Source: Bacteroidales bacterium (GTDB lineage: Bacteria > Bacteroidota > Bacteroidia > Bacteroidales > UBA4417). From it: 64,000 nt of DNA. The DNA lies in assembly GCA_030654075.1 (NCBI GenBank), contig JAURYB010000056.1, positions 62,001-126,000 on the forward strand, given 5' to 3'. A program made the translations under genes and the position numbers. The notes below the pieces were generated by a model that ran no database searches, was not told the origin of the DNA, and saw nothing but the letters and a program-made list of their open reading frames with translations. This document shows, piece by piece, positions 36,931-46,223 of this stretch; positions within the stretch are counted from its first letter, which is position 1, and every line of letters begins with the position of its first letter.

Positions 36931-38700
36931 ATGTTCAAAAAGACACTTTACTTAATTTTGTTTTCATTTCCACTGATGTTCCTTTTTTTATCCTGTGGAA
37001 ACAAACAACCTAAAACGAATGAAATGACTCTTGATAAGAAATGGTGGAAAGAAGCTGTGGTGTACCAGATTTACCCACGCAGTTTCAAGGATAGTGACGC
37101 TGATGGAGTTGGCGATTTAAAAGGCATTATATCCAAACTCGATTATATCAAAAGCCTGGGTATTGATGTGGTATGGCTGAATCCGATTTTTGCTTCGCCA
37201 AACGATGATAATGGCTATGATATAAGTGATTATCAGGACATTATGAGGGAATTCGGTACCATGGATGATTTTGATGCCTTGCTGAAAGGGATGCATGAAA
37301 GAGGGATAAAAGTTGTTCTCGACCTGGTGGTAAACCATAGCAGCGACGAACACGAATGGTTTAAACAATCACGCAGTTCGCGTACCAATAAATATAGAGA
37401 TTATTACCATTGGTGGCCATCCGAAAAAGGGAAACCAGCAAAACGCTACAGTTTTTTCGATGTAAATAACGATGCCTGGAAATACGATTCACTCACCAAA
37501 TCGTACTACCTGCATTATTTTTCGGTTAAGCAACCTGATTTGAACTGGGAAAACAAAGCCCTTCGCGAGGAAATCTATAAGATGATGCGTTATTGGTTCG
37601 ATAAAGGAATTGACGGATTCCGTATGGATGTTATACCTTTTATTTCGAAAGACACAACTTACCCCGAATTGCCCGCACAATATGAAGGTGATTTTGTCGC
37701 GTATTATGCAAATGGTCCTTTTCTTCACGAATACCTGAAAGAAATGAATGAACAGGTTTTAAGTAAATACGATGTTATGTCAGTTGCCGAAGGCGCGGGC
37801 GTATCTACCGCATCGGCTATGGATTTTGTTGATGCTGACCGAAAGGAATTAAACATGTTGTATCATTTTGATGGTGTTTCACTTGGATATTTACCTGGGG
37901 AATTTAAAACCCCGGATCCAAACGGATACAATCTGCTAGCTTTCAAGGAAATATACTCTCGTTGGGACAGCATTTTTGCTGAAAAAGGCTGGGGAACCAT
38001 ATACCTCGGTAACCACGATCAGCCCAGGATGGTTACGCGCTGGGGTAACGACAGTCCTGATTTCAGGGAGCTTTCATCAAAAATGCTTACCACTTTCCTG
38101 ATGACTATGCGTGCTACTCCTTATTACTATTTTGGCGATGAACTGGGAATGTCGAATATTAAATTCGATAACATTGAGGATTATCGCGATATTGAATCCA
38201 TCAATATGTACAAGCAAACTCAGGAGAAAAAAGGGGACCTGAAGAAATTTATCGAAAACCAGAAAATATCGGCCAGGGATAATGGTCGCACTCCATTTCA
38301 GTGGGATAACTCAGCCAATGCAGGTTTTACAACCGGCAACCCCTGGTTGAAAATAAATCCCAATTACCTGAATGTAAATGTAGCTGCGGAGGAGAAAGAT
38401 CCTAATTCCGTATTGAACTACTTCAAAAAAATAGTGAAATTCAGAAAAAACGAGCCCGCGCTTATTTATGGAAAATATACACTGCTGGATAAAAGCAATC
38501 CCGATGTGTATGCTTATATACGCGAGTTTGAAGGCAAGAAGATGCTTGTTTTACTGAATTTTAAAGCTAAAGCTGCTTCTGCAACCATAGCTGATATCGA
38601 TTTGAGTAAAGCTAAACTTGTGATGAATAATTATATTGAAGAAGGTAAAAGCCTATTGGATTTGCGTCCGTACGAAGCTAAAATATACGAGTTGAAATAA
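36931..38700 (+). CDS. GH13 lipoprotein, alpha-glucosidase / oligo-1,6-glucosidase type
   Basis: 589 residues. The leader ends FLFLSC, a lipobox. The barrel carries the GH13 conserved regions DLVVNH, GIDGFRMDV (nucleophile Asp), SVAEGAG (acid/base Glu) and YLGNHDQPR (transition-state Asp). The opening VVYQIYPRSFKDSDADGVGD and NGYDISDY place it with exo-acting alpha-glucosidases, oligo-1,6-glucosidases and sucrose-type hydrolases rather than endo-amylases. It would cleave alpha-glucosides in the periplasm or at the surface. It follows susCD in locus 2, and a 33-bp palindrome separates it from the GH65 gene. Confidence 0.9.
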   Translation: MFKKTLYLILFSFPLMFLFLSCGNKQPKTNEMTLDKKWWKEAVVYQIYPRSFKDSDADGVGDLKGIISKLDYIKSLGIDVVWLNPIFASPNDDNGYDISDYQDIMREFGTMDDFDALLKGMHERGIKVVLDLVVNHSSDEHEWFKQSRSSRTNKYRDYYHWWPSEKGKPAKRYSFFDVNNDAWKYDSLTKSYYLHYFSVKQPDLNWENKALREEIYKMMRYWFDKGIDGFRMDVIPFISKDTTYPELPAQYEGDFVAYYANGPFLHEYLKEMNEQVLSKYDVMSVAEGAGVSTASAMDFVDADRKELNMLYHFDGVSLGYLPGEFKTPDPNGYNLLAFKEIYSRWDSIFAEKGWGTIYLGNHDQPRMVTRWGNDSPDFRELSSKMLTTFLMTMRATPYYYFGDELGMSNIKFDNIEDYRDIESINMYKQTQEKKGDLKKFIENQKISARDNGRTPFQWDNSANAGFTTGNPWLKINPNYLNVNVAAEEKDPNSVLNYFKKIVKFRKNEPALIYGKYTLLDKSNPDVYAYIREFEGKKMLVLLNFKAKAASATIADIDLSKAKLVMNNYIEEGKSLLDLRPYEAKIYELK

Positions 38701-38708
38701 AACCTTTT

Positions 38709-38741
38709 AACCCTGACAGGGTTTCAAACCCTGTCAGGGTT
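38709..38741. repeat. 33-bp near-perfect palindrome between the GH13 and GH65 genes
   Basis: AACCCTGACAGGGTTT and AAACCCTGTCAGGGTT are exact inverted repeats around a single C. Each arm is itself nearly palindromic (CCCTGACAGGG). A seven-A run follows but no T run on the plus strand. It resembles CCTGACAGG-type dispersed palindromes that I recall from other Bacteroidota. It could act as a transcript-processing or partial termination signal. Confidence 0.7.
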
Positions 38742-38763
38742 ATGGTTAAAAAAAGTTTAAAAA

Positions 38764-40824
38764 ATGGTTCAAACCTCAATCCGAAGGAAAACTCAGAATT
38801 ATATTCTGATCCTGATTTTCTTTTTAAAGAGTACGCATATTTTTGCGCAGGCCGATCCGTGGATAATAAAAGCCCAAAAAATTGACCCATCTGATTATTA
38901 TGGCATTACAGTTGCCAATGGAATGATTGGTATTATTTCGTCGCCCGAACCATTTAAAGTAAAAAATGTGGTGCTTGCCGGAACGTACGATCTTTATGGA
39001 AGAGGCAGGGTAAGCAATTTTCTGAATAGTTTCAATCTTCTGAATATGAAATTTGATATTGATGGGACGACAATGGACGCCAAAACCATCACAAATTTCA
39101 AACAGGAGCTAAATATGCAAACGGCTGCATTTACCTCTTCTTTCGATTTCAAAGATCAGGCAAGTGTAAAATACACTTATTATTCGCTCCGCCAGTTACC
39201 CTTCTGCGTTTTGATGGAAGTAAGTGTAACGGCAAAAAAAGATATTGTTATCAACACTGCCAGCGTTATGGAAGCACCGGATGCTCTGCGTGATGTTCAG
39301 AATTATTATAACGAAATTGATCGTCCTCATGTTACCATCGGTTTATTGACTTCCATGGCTAAAAGCCCTACCGGCAAATTACAACTCTGTGCGTCTACAT
39401 CGTTTATGTTTACCGAAGCACATGGACAGGAACCCCGCGTCATACACGAAATGTGGGATAACAATATGCATTTGATGAAATTCAGTAAAACCATTAAAGC
39501 TGGTGAGACTTATTCCTATTGCATTGTTGGGTCATCAATAACCTCCGCTCATCACGACGATCCGCTTAACGAAGCCGAACGATTAACCATTTTTGCGAAA
39601 TTGCAGGGACGCGACCGCCTGGTTAATTTTCATGAAAATGCCTGGGCTGATTTATGGAAAAGCGATATCCTTGTTGAGGGTGATGAGCAATCCCAGCAGG
39701 ATATACATAGTATGCTCTATCATTTGTATTCCTTTGCCCGCGAAGGCAATTCTTTTTCACCTTCACCAATGGGGTTGTCGGGTTTAGGGTATAATGGTCA
39801 TGTATTCTGGGATACTGATTTATGGATGTTTCCTGCGTACCTGGTAATGCATCCTGAAATTGCCAAATCATTGATTGAATACCGTTTCGAAAGACTTGAG
39901 GCTGCAAAACGCAATGCCTTTTCACATGGATATAAAGGAGCGATGTACCCCTGGGAAAGTGCCGGCACTGGCGTAGAAGAAACTCCGGTTTGGGCATTAT
40001 CAGGTCCGTTCGAACACCATATCACTGCTTGTGTGGCTTTAGCAGCCTGGAATTATTATTGCGTAACCCAGGATAAAGACTGGCTCAGGGAAAAAGGATG
40101 GCCTATACTTTCGGCTACTGCCGATTTCTGGGCAAGCCGGGTCGAACGTAATGGTCCCGGGAACTTTGATATCAATAATGTTGTTGCTGCCGACGAATGG
40201 GCCGAAAATGTGGATAACAACGCATTTACAAACGCAGCGGCAAAAGTAAATCTTCAGAATGCAGCCTCAGCGGCTAAAATTCTTGCACTCAAAGCCAATC
40301 CCGATTGGGAACTTGTGGCTCAAAATATTCCTATACTCAAAATGCCCGACGGAACAACCAAAGAACACGCAAGCTACAAGGGTGAAGGCATAAAACAAGC
40401 TGATGTTAACCTTTTATCCTTTCCTTTAAAGGTAATAACTGAACCTGCCCAGGTTAAAAAAGACCTCGAATACTACAAAGGCAGAGTTCCTGATGCAGGG
40501 ACTCCTGCTATGACACAGGCTATATTTTCCTTGCTTTATGCAAGATTAGGTGATAGCGAAAATGCATATCACTGGTTTAAAGATGCTTATTTGCCCAATC
40601 TGAATCCTCCATTTAGGGTAATTGCCGAAACCAAAGGGGGAACCAATCCTTATTTTGCTACCGGGGCCGGAGGCGTTCTGCAAAGTGTGCTGATGGGTTT
40701 TGGCGGTTTGGATATTACACCTGATGGAATTGTACAATTAAAATCGGTGCTGCCCGAAAACTGGAAAAAGCTCTCAATTACGGGTGTTGGCATCACCAGA
40801 AAAACATATGTCGTGAAAAATTAA
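38764..40824 (+). CDS. Exported GH65 family glycoside hydrolase
   Basis: 686 residues. The N-terminus is a signal peptide (THIFAQAD). The N-terminal beta-sandwich (NGMIGIISSPEPFKVKNVVL) and the (alpha/alpha)6 barrel are of GH65 type. Diagnostic segments are LGYNGHVFWDTDLWMFPAYL, GAMYPWES and AADEWAENVDNNAFTN, in which the Glu after DE corresponds to the family's general acid. GH65 contains trehalose/kojibiose/maltose phosphorylases and secreted hydrolases (acid trehalase, kojibiose hydrolase). Export argues for a hydrolase here, because phosphorylases work in the cytosol. Likely substrates are trehalose- or kojibiose-like disaccharides. It is followed 42 bp later by a trehalase. Confidence 0.85.
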   Translation: MVQTSIRRKTQNYILILIFFLKSTHIFAQADPWIIKAQKIDPSDYYGITVANGMIGIISSPEPFKVKNVVLAGTYDLYGRGRVSNFLNSFNLLNMKFDIDGTTMDAKTITNFKQELNMQTAAFTSSFDFKDQASVKYTYYSLRQLPFCVLMEVSVTAKKDIVINTASVMEAPDALRDVQNYYNEIDRPHVTIGLLTSMAKSPTGKLQLCASTSFMFTEAHGQEPRVIHEMWDNNMHLMKFSKTIKAGETYSYCIVGSSITSAHHDDPLNEAERLTIFAKLQGRDRLVNFHENAWADLWKSDILVEGDEQSQQDIHSMLYHLYSFAREGNSFSPSPMGLSGLGYNGHVFWDTDLWMFPAYLVMHPEIAKSLIEYRFERLEAAKRNAFSHGYKGAMYPWESAGTGVEETPVWALSGPFEHHITACVALAAWNYYCVTQDKDWLREKGWPILSATADFWASRVERNGPGNFDINNVVAADEWAENVDNNAFTNAAAKVNLQNAASAAKILALKANPDWELVAQNIPILKMPDGTTKEHASYKGEGIKQADVNLLSFPLKVITEPAQVKKDLEYYKGRVPDAGTPAMTQAIFSLLYARLGDSENAYHWFKDAYLPNLNPPFRVIAETKGGTNPYFATGAGGVLQSVLMGFGGLDITPDGIVQLKSVLPENWKKLSITGVGITRKTYVVKN

Positions 40825-40866
40825 TTTTCGAACTGCTTTTACCTTAATAATACAACCGGAGTTACT

Positions 40867-42447
40867 ATGAAATATCGCTTACTATATATTGCTTTAGTTG
40901 TTTTGCTTTCACTGTCATCGGTGGCGCAAAACAAGTATTTGCCACCCGACAAAATCTATGGACAATTATTCCGAGATGTACAATTGCAGCAGATTTTCCC
41001 CGATGGAAAAACCTTCGTTGATTGCACTCCGCTCAGGAATCCTAAGGAAATTGTAAACGATTATCTCGCACTCAAAACTGATTCAATTCACGGAATTCCT
41101 GTGAAACAATTTATAAAAGAAAATTTTAAATCGCCGGAGAATCCACAAACTGTATATCAATCAGTTAAAACTGAGCTGGTAACTGCACATATCAACCATC
41201 TTTGGGCCGTTCTGAAACGTAATCCGGACACCTTTACCGAGGGTAGTTCATTGTTGCCTTTGCCTTATTCCTATGTTGTTCCTGGAGGCAGGTTCAGAGA
41301 GGTTTATTACTGGGATAGTTATTTTACAATGCTTGGTTTGCAGGAAAGCGGTGAATGGGAAATGATCGAAAATATGATCAAAAATTTCTCTTTTCTGATC
41401 GAAACGTATGGGCATATCCCTAATGGAAACAGAACCTATTATTTATCACGCTCTCAGCCTCCGTTTTTTAGTTTAATGATTGATTTGCTGGCTGATAAAA
41501 AAGGTGATTCAGTATATGCCGGTTACCTAAAGGCCTTGCAGCTGGAATATGATTACTGGATGGACAAAACAGCAGCAACAAAACATGTTGTTACAATGCC
41601 CGATGGTTCTGTCTTAAACAGGTATTATGATATGGACACTATACCCCGGCAAGAGAGTTACCGGGAAGATTTTTTGCTGGCTCAAAAAGAATCGCTGAAA
41701 GCTATTGAAGGAAACCGTAATACGGAGTTTTCAAAAATGTGTCGCAACCTGCGCAGTGGTGCCGAAAGTGGCTGGGATTTCAGCAGCCGCTGGTTTGCTG
41801 ACGGAAACAATATCAGTACAATACAGACTACCAGTATGATACCTGTTGATTTAAACGGTTTGCTGTACCACCTGGAAGTAACATTGGCAAAAGCGTATAA
41901 AGCTGCTGGTAATTCAACACAATCAGATTCTTACAATCAAAAAGCTGAAAGCCGGAAAAAGGCCGTTAATAAATATTGCTGGAATGAAAAGGCGAATTGG
42001 TATGTTGATTACAATAGTTCAACAAAAAAACAATCGGTTGAAATGACGGCAGCAGGTGTATCCCCCTTGTTTTTCAATATAGCGTCAAAAAAACAAGCTG
42101 ATGGAGTTTGCGAAACATTACAACGAAATTTCCTGAAAGAAGGGGGAGTAATTACAACCTTAAAAAATACCGGCCAACAATGGGATGCGCCTAACGGCTG
42201 GGCGCCACTACAATGGATAGCGGTTAAAGGATTGGAAAATTACGGGCAAAAAGCCACTGCAAAAGATATTGCTGGACGTTGGATAAAACTAAATGTTCAG
42301 GTTTATGAACGCACCGGCAAGCTTATGGAAAAATACAATGTCGAAAATACAGGGTTAGAAGCAGGTGGCGGTGAGTATTCCGGGCAGGATGGTTTTGGCT
42401 GGACCAATGGAGTGCTGCTGAAATTAATTTCGATGTATGGACAGTAA
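40867..42447 (+). CDS. GH37 trehalase, exported
   Basis: 526 residues with a signal peptide (ends SSVAQ). Both trehalase signatures are present: PGGRFREVYYWDSYF (signature 1) and QQWDAPNGWAPLQW (signature 2). The catalytic residues expected for GH37 are in place, Asp in ESGWDFSSRW and Glu in GGEYSGQDGFGWTNG. It hydrolyses trehalose to two glucose in the periplasm, like TreA. Its position behind GH13 and GH65 genes makes trehalose a principal substrate of locus 2. A hairpin near 42557 probably ends or attenuates transcription before the cytosolic genes. Confidence 0.95.
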   Translation: MKYRLLYIALVVLLSLSSVAQNKYLPPDKIYGQLFRDVQLQQIFPDGKTFVDCTPLRNPKEIVNDYLALKTDSIHGIPVKQFIKENFKSPENPQTVYQSVKTELVTAHINHLWAVLKRNPDTFTEGSSLLPLPYSYVVPGGRFREVYYWDSYFTMLGLQESGEWEMIENMIKNFSFLIETYGHIPNGNRTYYLSRSQPPFFSLMIDLLADKKGDSVYAGYLKALQLEYDYWMDKTAATKHVVTMPDGSVLNRYYDMDTIPRQESYREDFLLAQKESLKAIEGNRNTEFSKMCRNLRSGAESGWDFSSRWFADGNNISTIQTTSMIPVDLNGLLYHLEVTLAKAYKAAGNSTQSDSYNQKAESRKKAVNKYCWNEKANWYVDYNSSTKKQSVEMTAAGVSPLFFNIASKKQADGVCETLQRNFLKEGGVITTLKNTGQQWDAPNGWAPLQWIAVKGLENYGQKATAKDIAGRWIKLNVQVYERTGKLMEKYNVENTGLEAGGGEYSGQDGFGWTNGVLLKLISMYGQ

Positions 42448-42556
42448 AAGAGCCGGGCATAATAGTGCAACAGCTTAAAAATTTATTTGATTGAATTGAT
42501 TGCGATTTGTTGAGAACTTTGGTTTGGTTGATTGAAGTTTGGTTGATGGAATGTTC

Positions 42557-42578
42557 TTCTCCTGAAATTTCGGGAGAA
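42557..42578 (+). terminator. Weak hairpin terminator after trehalase
   Basis: TTCTCCTGAAA faces TTTCGGGAGAA (one T:G pair), followed by GGACTTCTTT. The loop is tight, so strength is uncertain. Confidence 0.5.
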
Positions 42579-42734
42579 GGACTTCTTTAAAAAGCAACAA
42601 TTTCTCGGTTTAATCTATCACATGATTTAATAAATAATACGCTCTGATAAAAAACAAGTTAACCATTTCTGGCATAATCTACCTGGGAATTAGTTGTTCC
42701 GGAGAACAAAATTTTACTTCAAATCATTTGAAAA

Positions 42735-43409
42735 ATGATAAAACACGATAAAATCATGAAGGGTGATATTATAGGAATGGATGAACAGTATAAGAAAGTA
42801 GTTCGCATAATTGTTTCATATTTATTCGAAAAAATAGCAAACAAACCCAACAGGTACACTATTACGGTTGCAGGCGAATCAGGATGTGGAAAATCAGAAA
42901 CGGCAAAAGCAATTGCAGCTGAATTAGAAAAATGCGGATTAAAAACAGTTATACTTGGGCAGGATCATTATTGTTACCTCACGCCTAAATTTAACGATTT
43001 GAAAAGAAAAGAGGATCCGGAATGGCTTGGCCCTCATGTGGAAATAAAGATGGATTTGCTCGAAAACAACCTAAAAGCTGCCCTTAAAGGAGAACCTGAG
43101 ATTGTAAAACCAGTAATTGATCCCGCCAAAAACTCAATCAATAATGTAAAAATAAGTTTATTGGGGGTGAAGGTTATTATTGCTGAAGGCACTTACGCTT
43201 CATTGCTTAAAAATGTAGATACTAAAATATTTATCGACCGCAACAGGCTCGACACCCTCGAAGATCGGAAAAAACGAAACCGCAGAAATGAAGTTAACGA
43301 TCCTTTTACTGAACAAATATTAATTACTGAACACAAAATTATTGCTGGCCACAGACTTTTAGCCGACATTGTAGTAACTAAGGATTTCGATGTTCTGTTT
43401 AACGAATAA
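42735..43409 (+). CDS. P-loop kinase of the uridine kinase / phosphoribulokinase family
   Basis: 224 residues, cytosolic. The Walker A motif is GESGCGKSETAKA. A substrate-loop segment LGQDHYCYLTPKFNDLKRKEDPEWLGP resembles the D-x-x-Y region of uridine kinase-like enzymes, and VKVIIAEGTYASLL fits the Walker B/E-G-x-Y segment. The C-terminal lid has DRKKRNRRNE. The phosphate acceptor is not evident. It lies 9 bp before a sucrose-phosphorylase-like gene in a sugar operon, so a sugar, sugar alcohol or glycerate-like product of that enzyme is as plausible as a nucleoside. An ATG at 42765 or 42777 is an alternative start. Confidence 0.75.
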   Translation: MIKHDKIMKGDIIGMDEQYKKVVRIIVSYLFEKIANKPNRYTITVAGESGCGKSETAKAIAAELEKCGLKTVILGQDHYCYLTPKFNDLKRKEDPEWLGPHVEIKMDLLENNLKAALKGEPEIVKPVIDPAKNSINNVKISLLGVKVIIAEGTYASLLKNVDTKIFIDRNRLDTLEDRKKRNRRNEVNDPFTEQILITEHKIIAGHRLLADIVVTKDFDVLFNE

Positions 43410-43418
43410 ATAAAAATC

Positions 43419-44888
43419 ATGGCCGTTAAAAACCAGGTTCAGCTTATTACTTATCCCGATTCATTGGGTGGTAATTTAAAAACACTCAATACCGTACTTC
43501 TAAAATACTTTTCCGACATTTTTAAAGGAGGCGTTCATATATTGCCCCCTTTCCCGTCGTCAGGCGACAGGGGTTTTGCTCCTCTGACATACCTGGAAAT
43601 TGAACCTGAATTTGGATCCTGGGATGATATCAGGCAAATAACCGAAAACTTTGATGTGATGCTCGACCTGATGGTTAATCATATTTCCAGGCAGTCGGAA
43701 TGGTTTCAGGATTTTTTAAAAAAGGGACATGAATCTGAATTTGCGGATCTGTTTCTAACATTGGATAAGATTTGGCCTGATGGGAAACCCGTAGCAGAAG
43801 ATATTGACAAAATGTTCCTGCGCCGAACAGTTCCATACTCGTCTTTTACCATCGAAAAAACAGGTAAAACAGAAAAGGTCTGGACAACATTCGGCAAGCA
43901 GGATCCGTCGGAGCAGATAGATCTGGATATAAACTCCAAAATTGCCAGGGAGCTTCTGAAAGATTTTCTGGTAAATTTCAGCAAACAGAATGTGAAACTC
44001 GTCAGGCTCGATGCTGTTGGATATATCAGTAAAAAGTTAGGAACAAGCTGCTTTTTCGTTGAACCTGAAATTTATGAGTTTATGGAATGGGTCTCGAAAC
44101 TGGCTTCTTCGCTCGGAATTGAGTTATTACCCGAAGTCCATTCACATTATACCATACAGAATAAACTTGCTGAACATGGCTATTGGATTTACGATTTCAT
44201 CCTGCCATATACCATTCTCGATACTCTGATAAATAAGTCTGGTTCAAAACTTTGCGATTATCTCAGGGTAAGGCCTCACAAGCAATTCACCATGCTCGAT
44301 TGTCATGATGGCGTGCCGGTAAAACCAGATATGGATGACCTGACAAGTACACGTGAAGCACGTAAGTTAGTTGATGTCTGCCTGGAAAGAGGTGCCAACC
44401 TGAGCCTTATTTTTTCCGACAAGCACAAAGATAAGGATGGATTTGATGTCCATCAGATCAGGGGTTCATATTATTCGCTGCTCAATTGTGATGATGATGC
44501 CTACCTTGCTGCCCGGGCGATTCAGTTTTTCGCCCCGGGAATTCCGCAAGTTTACTATGTGGGTTTGCTCGCTGGCGAAAATGATGTGGAAAACGTAAAA
44601 CTCACCGGCGAAGGCCGCGAAATCAACCGTCACAATTATAGTTTAGCCGAAATTGATTTGGAAATTCAGAAACCGGTTGTTCAACGGCTGCTTTCGCTCA
44701 CCCGTTTCAGGAACGAATATTCGGCTTTTAATGGTGAGTTTAGCGTTGGCGACACCCCTGCCAGCAAAATTGAACTGTCGTGGCAATCGGATGAAAAGAG
44801 TTGTACTTTGCACATCGATTTGAATTCCTGCAAAGCTTCGGTTACTTACCAGGATATGGAAGGCAATACTCAAAACTATATTATTTAA
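43419..44888 (+). CDS. GH13_18 sucrose phosphorylase-like enzyme
   Basis: 489 residues without a signal peptide, hence cytosolic. It opens with VQLITYPDSLGGNLKTLNTVL, typical of the sucrose phosphorylase subfamily. The nucleophile region is VKLVRLDAVGYISKKLGTSC, the acid/base lies in ELLPEVHSHY and the third acid in MLDCHDGV. GH13_18 enzymes retain configuration and transfer glucose from sucrose (or sucrose 6'-phosphate, glucosylglycerate or glucosylglycerol) to phosphate, giving alpha-glucose 1-phosphate. Which donor is used here cannot be read from motifs alone. It is paired with a P-loop kinase upstream and an MFS permease downstream, so a whole disaccharide is probably imported and phosphorolysed. 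Confidence 0.87.
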   Translation: MAVKNQVQLITYPDSLGGNLKTLNTVLLKYFSDIFKGGVHILPPFPSSGDRGFAPLTYLEIEPEFGSWDDIRQITENFDVMLDLMVNHISRQSEWFQDFLKKGHESEFADLFLTLDKIWPDGKPVAEDIDKMFLRRTVPYSSFTIEKTGKTEKVWTTFGKQDPSEQIDLDINSKIARELLKDFLVNFSKQNVKLVRLDAVGYISKKLGTSCFFVEPEIYEFMEWVSKLASSLGIELLPEVHSHYTIQNKLAEHGYWIYDFILPYTILDTLINKSGSKLCDYLRVRPHKQFTMLDCHDGVPVKPDMDDLTSTREARKLVDVCLERGANLSLIFSDKHKDKDGFDVHQIRGSYYSLLNCDDDAYLAARAIQFFAPGIPQVYYVGLLAGENDVENVKLTGEGREINRHNYSLAEIDLEIQKPVVQRLLSLTRFRNEYSAFNGEFSVGDTPASKIELSWQSDEKSCTLHIDLNSCKASVTYQDMEGNTQNYII

Positions 44889-44917
44889 CATACAAACCAC
44901 CTAACAGTACATTCCTT

Positions 44918-46159
44918 ATGGATAATTCAAAAACTAAGTCGGACCAGCACAATCTTACAATCATTAAATGGTTGACATACATGATGTTCATGATGTTTGC
45001 TATGACAACCGATGCCGTTGGAGTAATAATTCCGGAGGTGATGAAGCAGTTTAACCTTAGCATGACAGCGGCAGGATTGTTTCACTATGGCCCGATGACT
45101 GCCATTGCGCTGGCCGGGATTTTCCTGGGTTATCTCGCCGACAAACTTGGTAGAAAAAAAACAATTATAATAGGGCTCAGCCTTTTTGCGCTGAACTCAT
45201 ATCTATTTGTAATAGGAAATTCCTTTGCTTTTTTTCTTGCTTTACTCATGGTTTCGGGAGTAGCAATAGGCGTATTTAAAACTGCCGCGCTGGCACTTAT
45301 CGGCGATATAACTACCTCAACAAAGGATCATACTTCAACCATGAATACAGTGGAAGGTTTTTTTGGGGTAGGTGCCATAATCGGACCATTCATTGTAAGT
45401 TACCTACTTCGGGAAAGTGTGGATTGGAAATGGCTTTATGTAATCGCAGGAACACTCTGCGCTGTACTTATACTGATGGCGCTTTTTGTTAAATATCCGG
45501 TAACAACAAAGAAAACCGGCGAACCCATCAACTTTAAGCGTACACTTGGAATGCTTAATAACCGGTATGCACTTGGGTTTTCGCTTGGCGCATTTCTTTA
45601 TGTGTCAGTGGAATGCGCAATATATGTGTGGATGCCGACTCTGATTGCAGGATATAAAGGAGATGCAATTTTGATTGCTACCTATGCACTACCTATCTTT
45701 TTTATCTTTCGCGCCGGTGGCCGTTTTATCGGTGCATGGATTATGGCGCGGTTCAACTGGGCTGCGGTACTCACTTTGTTCAGCTTTGCTATATTAGCCT
45801 GCTTCGCCGGCAGTATCATTGGCGGAGTAGGATTTGCCGTTGTATTACTACCTTTATCGGGACTTTTTATGTCGGTAATTTATCCTACACTTAACTCGAA
45901 AGGAATCAGTTGTTTTCCCAAAGTTCAGCATGGTGCGGTCGCTGGGGTTATTTTGTTTTTTACCGCTGCTGGAGCTGCATTAGGTCCATTGGCAATGGGA
46001 GCAGTTAGCGATGCATTCGGGCAGGATGCCAAATATGGTTTCATTCTTGCAACTATATTTGCTGGTCTGCTATTTACCGGGCTTCTGATGAACTGGATTT
46101 TCAACCCAACGAAAAAGCAACTCCAACAACTTGACCAAAGCGAGTATGAACAAGGATAA
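44918..46159 (+). CDS. MFS permease, probably a sugar transporter of locus 2
   Basis: 413 residues from the ATG at 44918 (MDNSKTKSDQ). A longer frame reaches back into the preceding gene and is not the true start. About 12 helices are predicted. The A-type loop GYLADKLGRKKT lies between helices 2 and 3. It does not carry the sugar porter PESPRWL/PETKG signatures, so it belongs to another MFS subfamily, with some resemblance to FucP/aromatic-acid-type permeases. Its position 29 bp after the sucrose-phosphorylase-like gene suggests it brings the disaccharide into the cytosol. Confidence 0.8.
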   Translation: MDNSKTKSDQHNLTIIKWLTYMMFMMFAMTTDAVGVIIPEVMKQFNLSMTAAGLFHYGPMTAIALAGIFLGYLADKLGRKKTIIIGLSLFALNSYLFVIGNSFAFFLALLMVSGVAIGVFKTAALALIGDITTSTKDHTSTMNTVEGFFGVGAIIGPFIVSYLLRESVDWKWLYVIAGTLCAVLILMALFVKYPVTTKKTGEPINFKRTLGMLNNRYALGFSLGAFLYVSVECAIYVWMPTLIAGYKGDAILIATYALPIFFIFRAGGRFIGAWIMARFNWAAVLTLFSFAILACFAGSIIGGVGFAVVLLPLSGLFMSVIYPTLNSKGISCFPKVQHGAVAGVILFFTAAGAALGPLAMGAVSDAFGQDAKYGFILATIFAGLLFTGLLMNWIFNPTKKQLQQLDQSEYEQG

Positions 46160-46223
46160 AAGGATAATTCAACTTTTTGGGTTCTATAGTTCTTTCACAA
46201 ATCAATTGAAATTGTTTTAAAAG

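Noticed and set aside
44801-44917. N-terminal extension of the MFS permease into the sucrose-phosphorylase-like gene
   Set aside because: The extension is a frame shadow of the previous gene; the ATG at 44918 gives a normal permease N-terminus.
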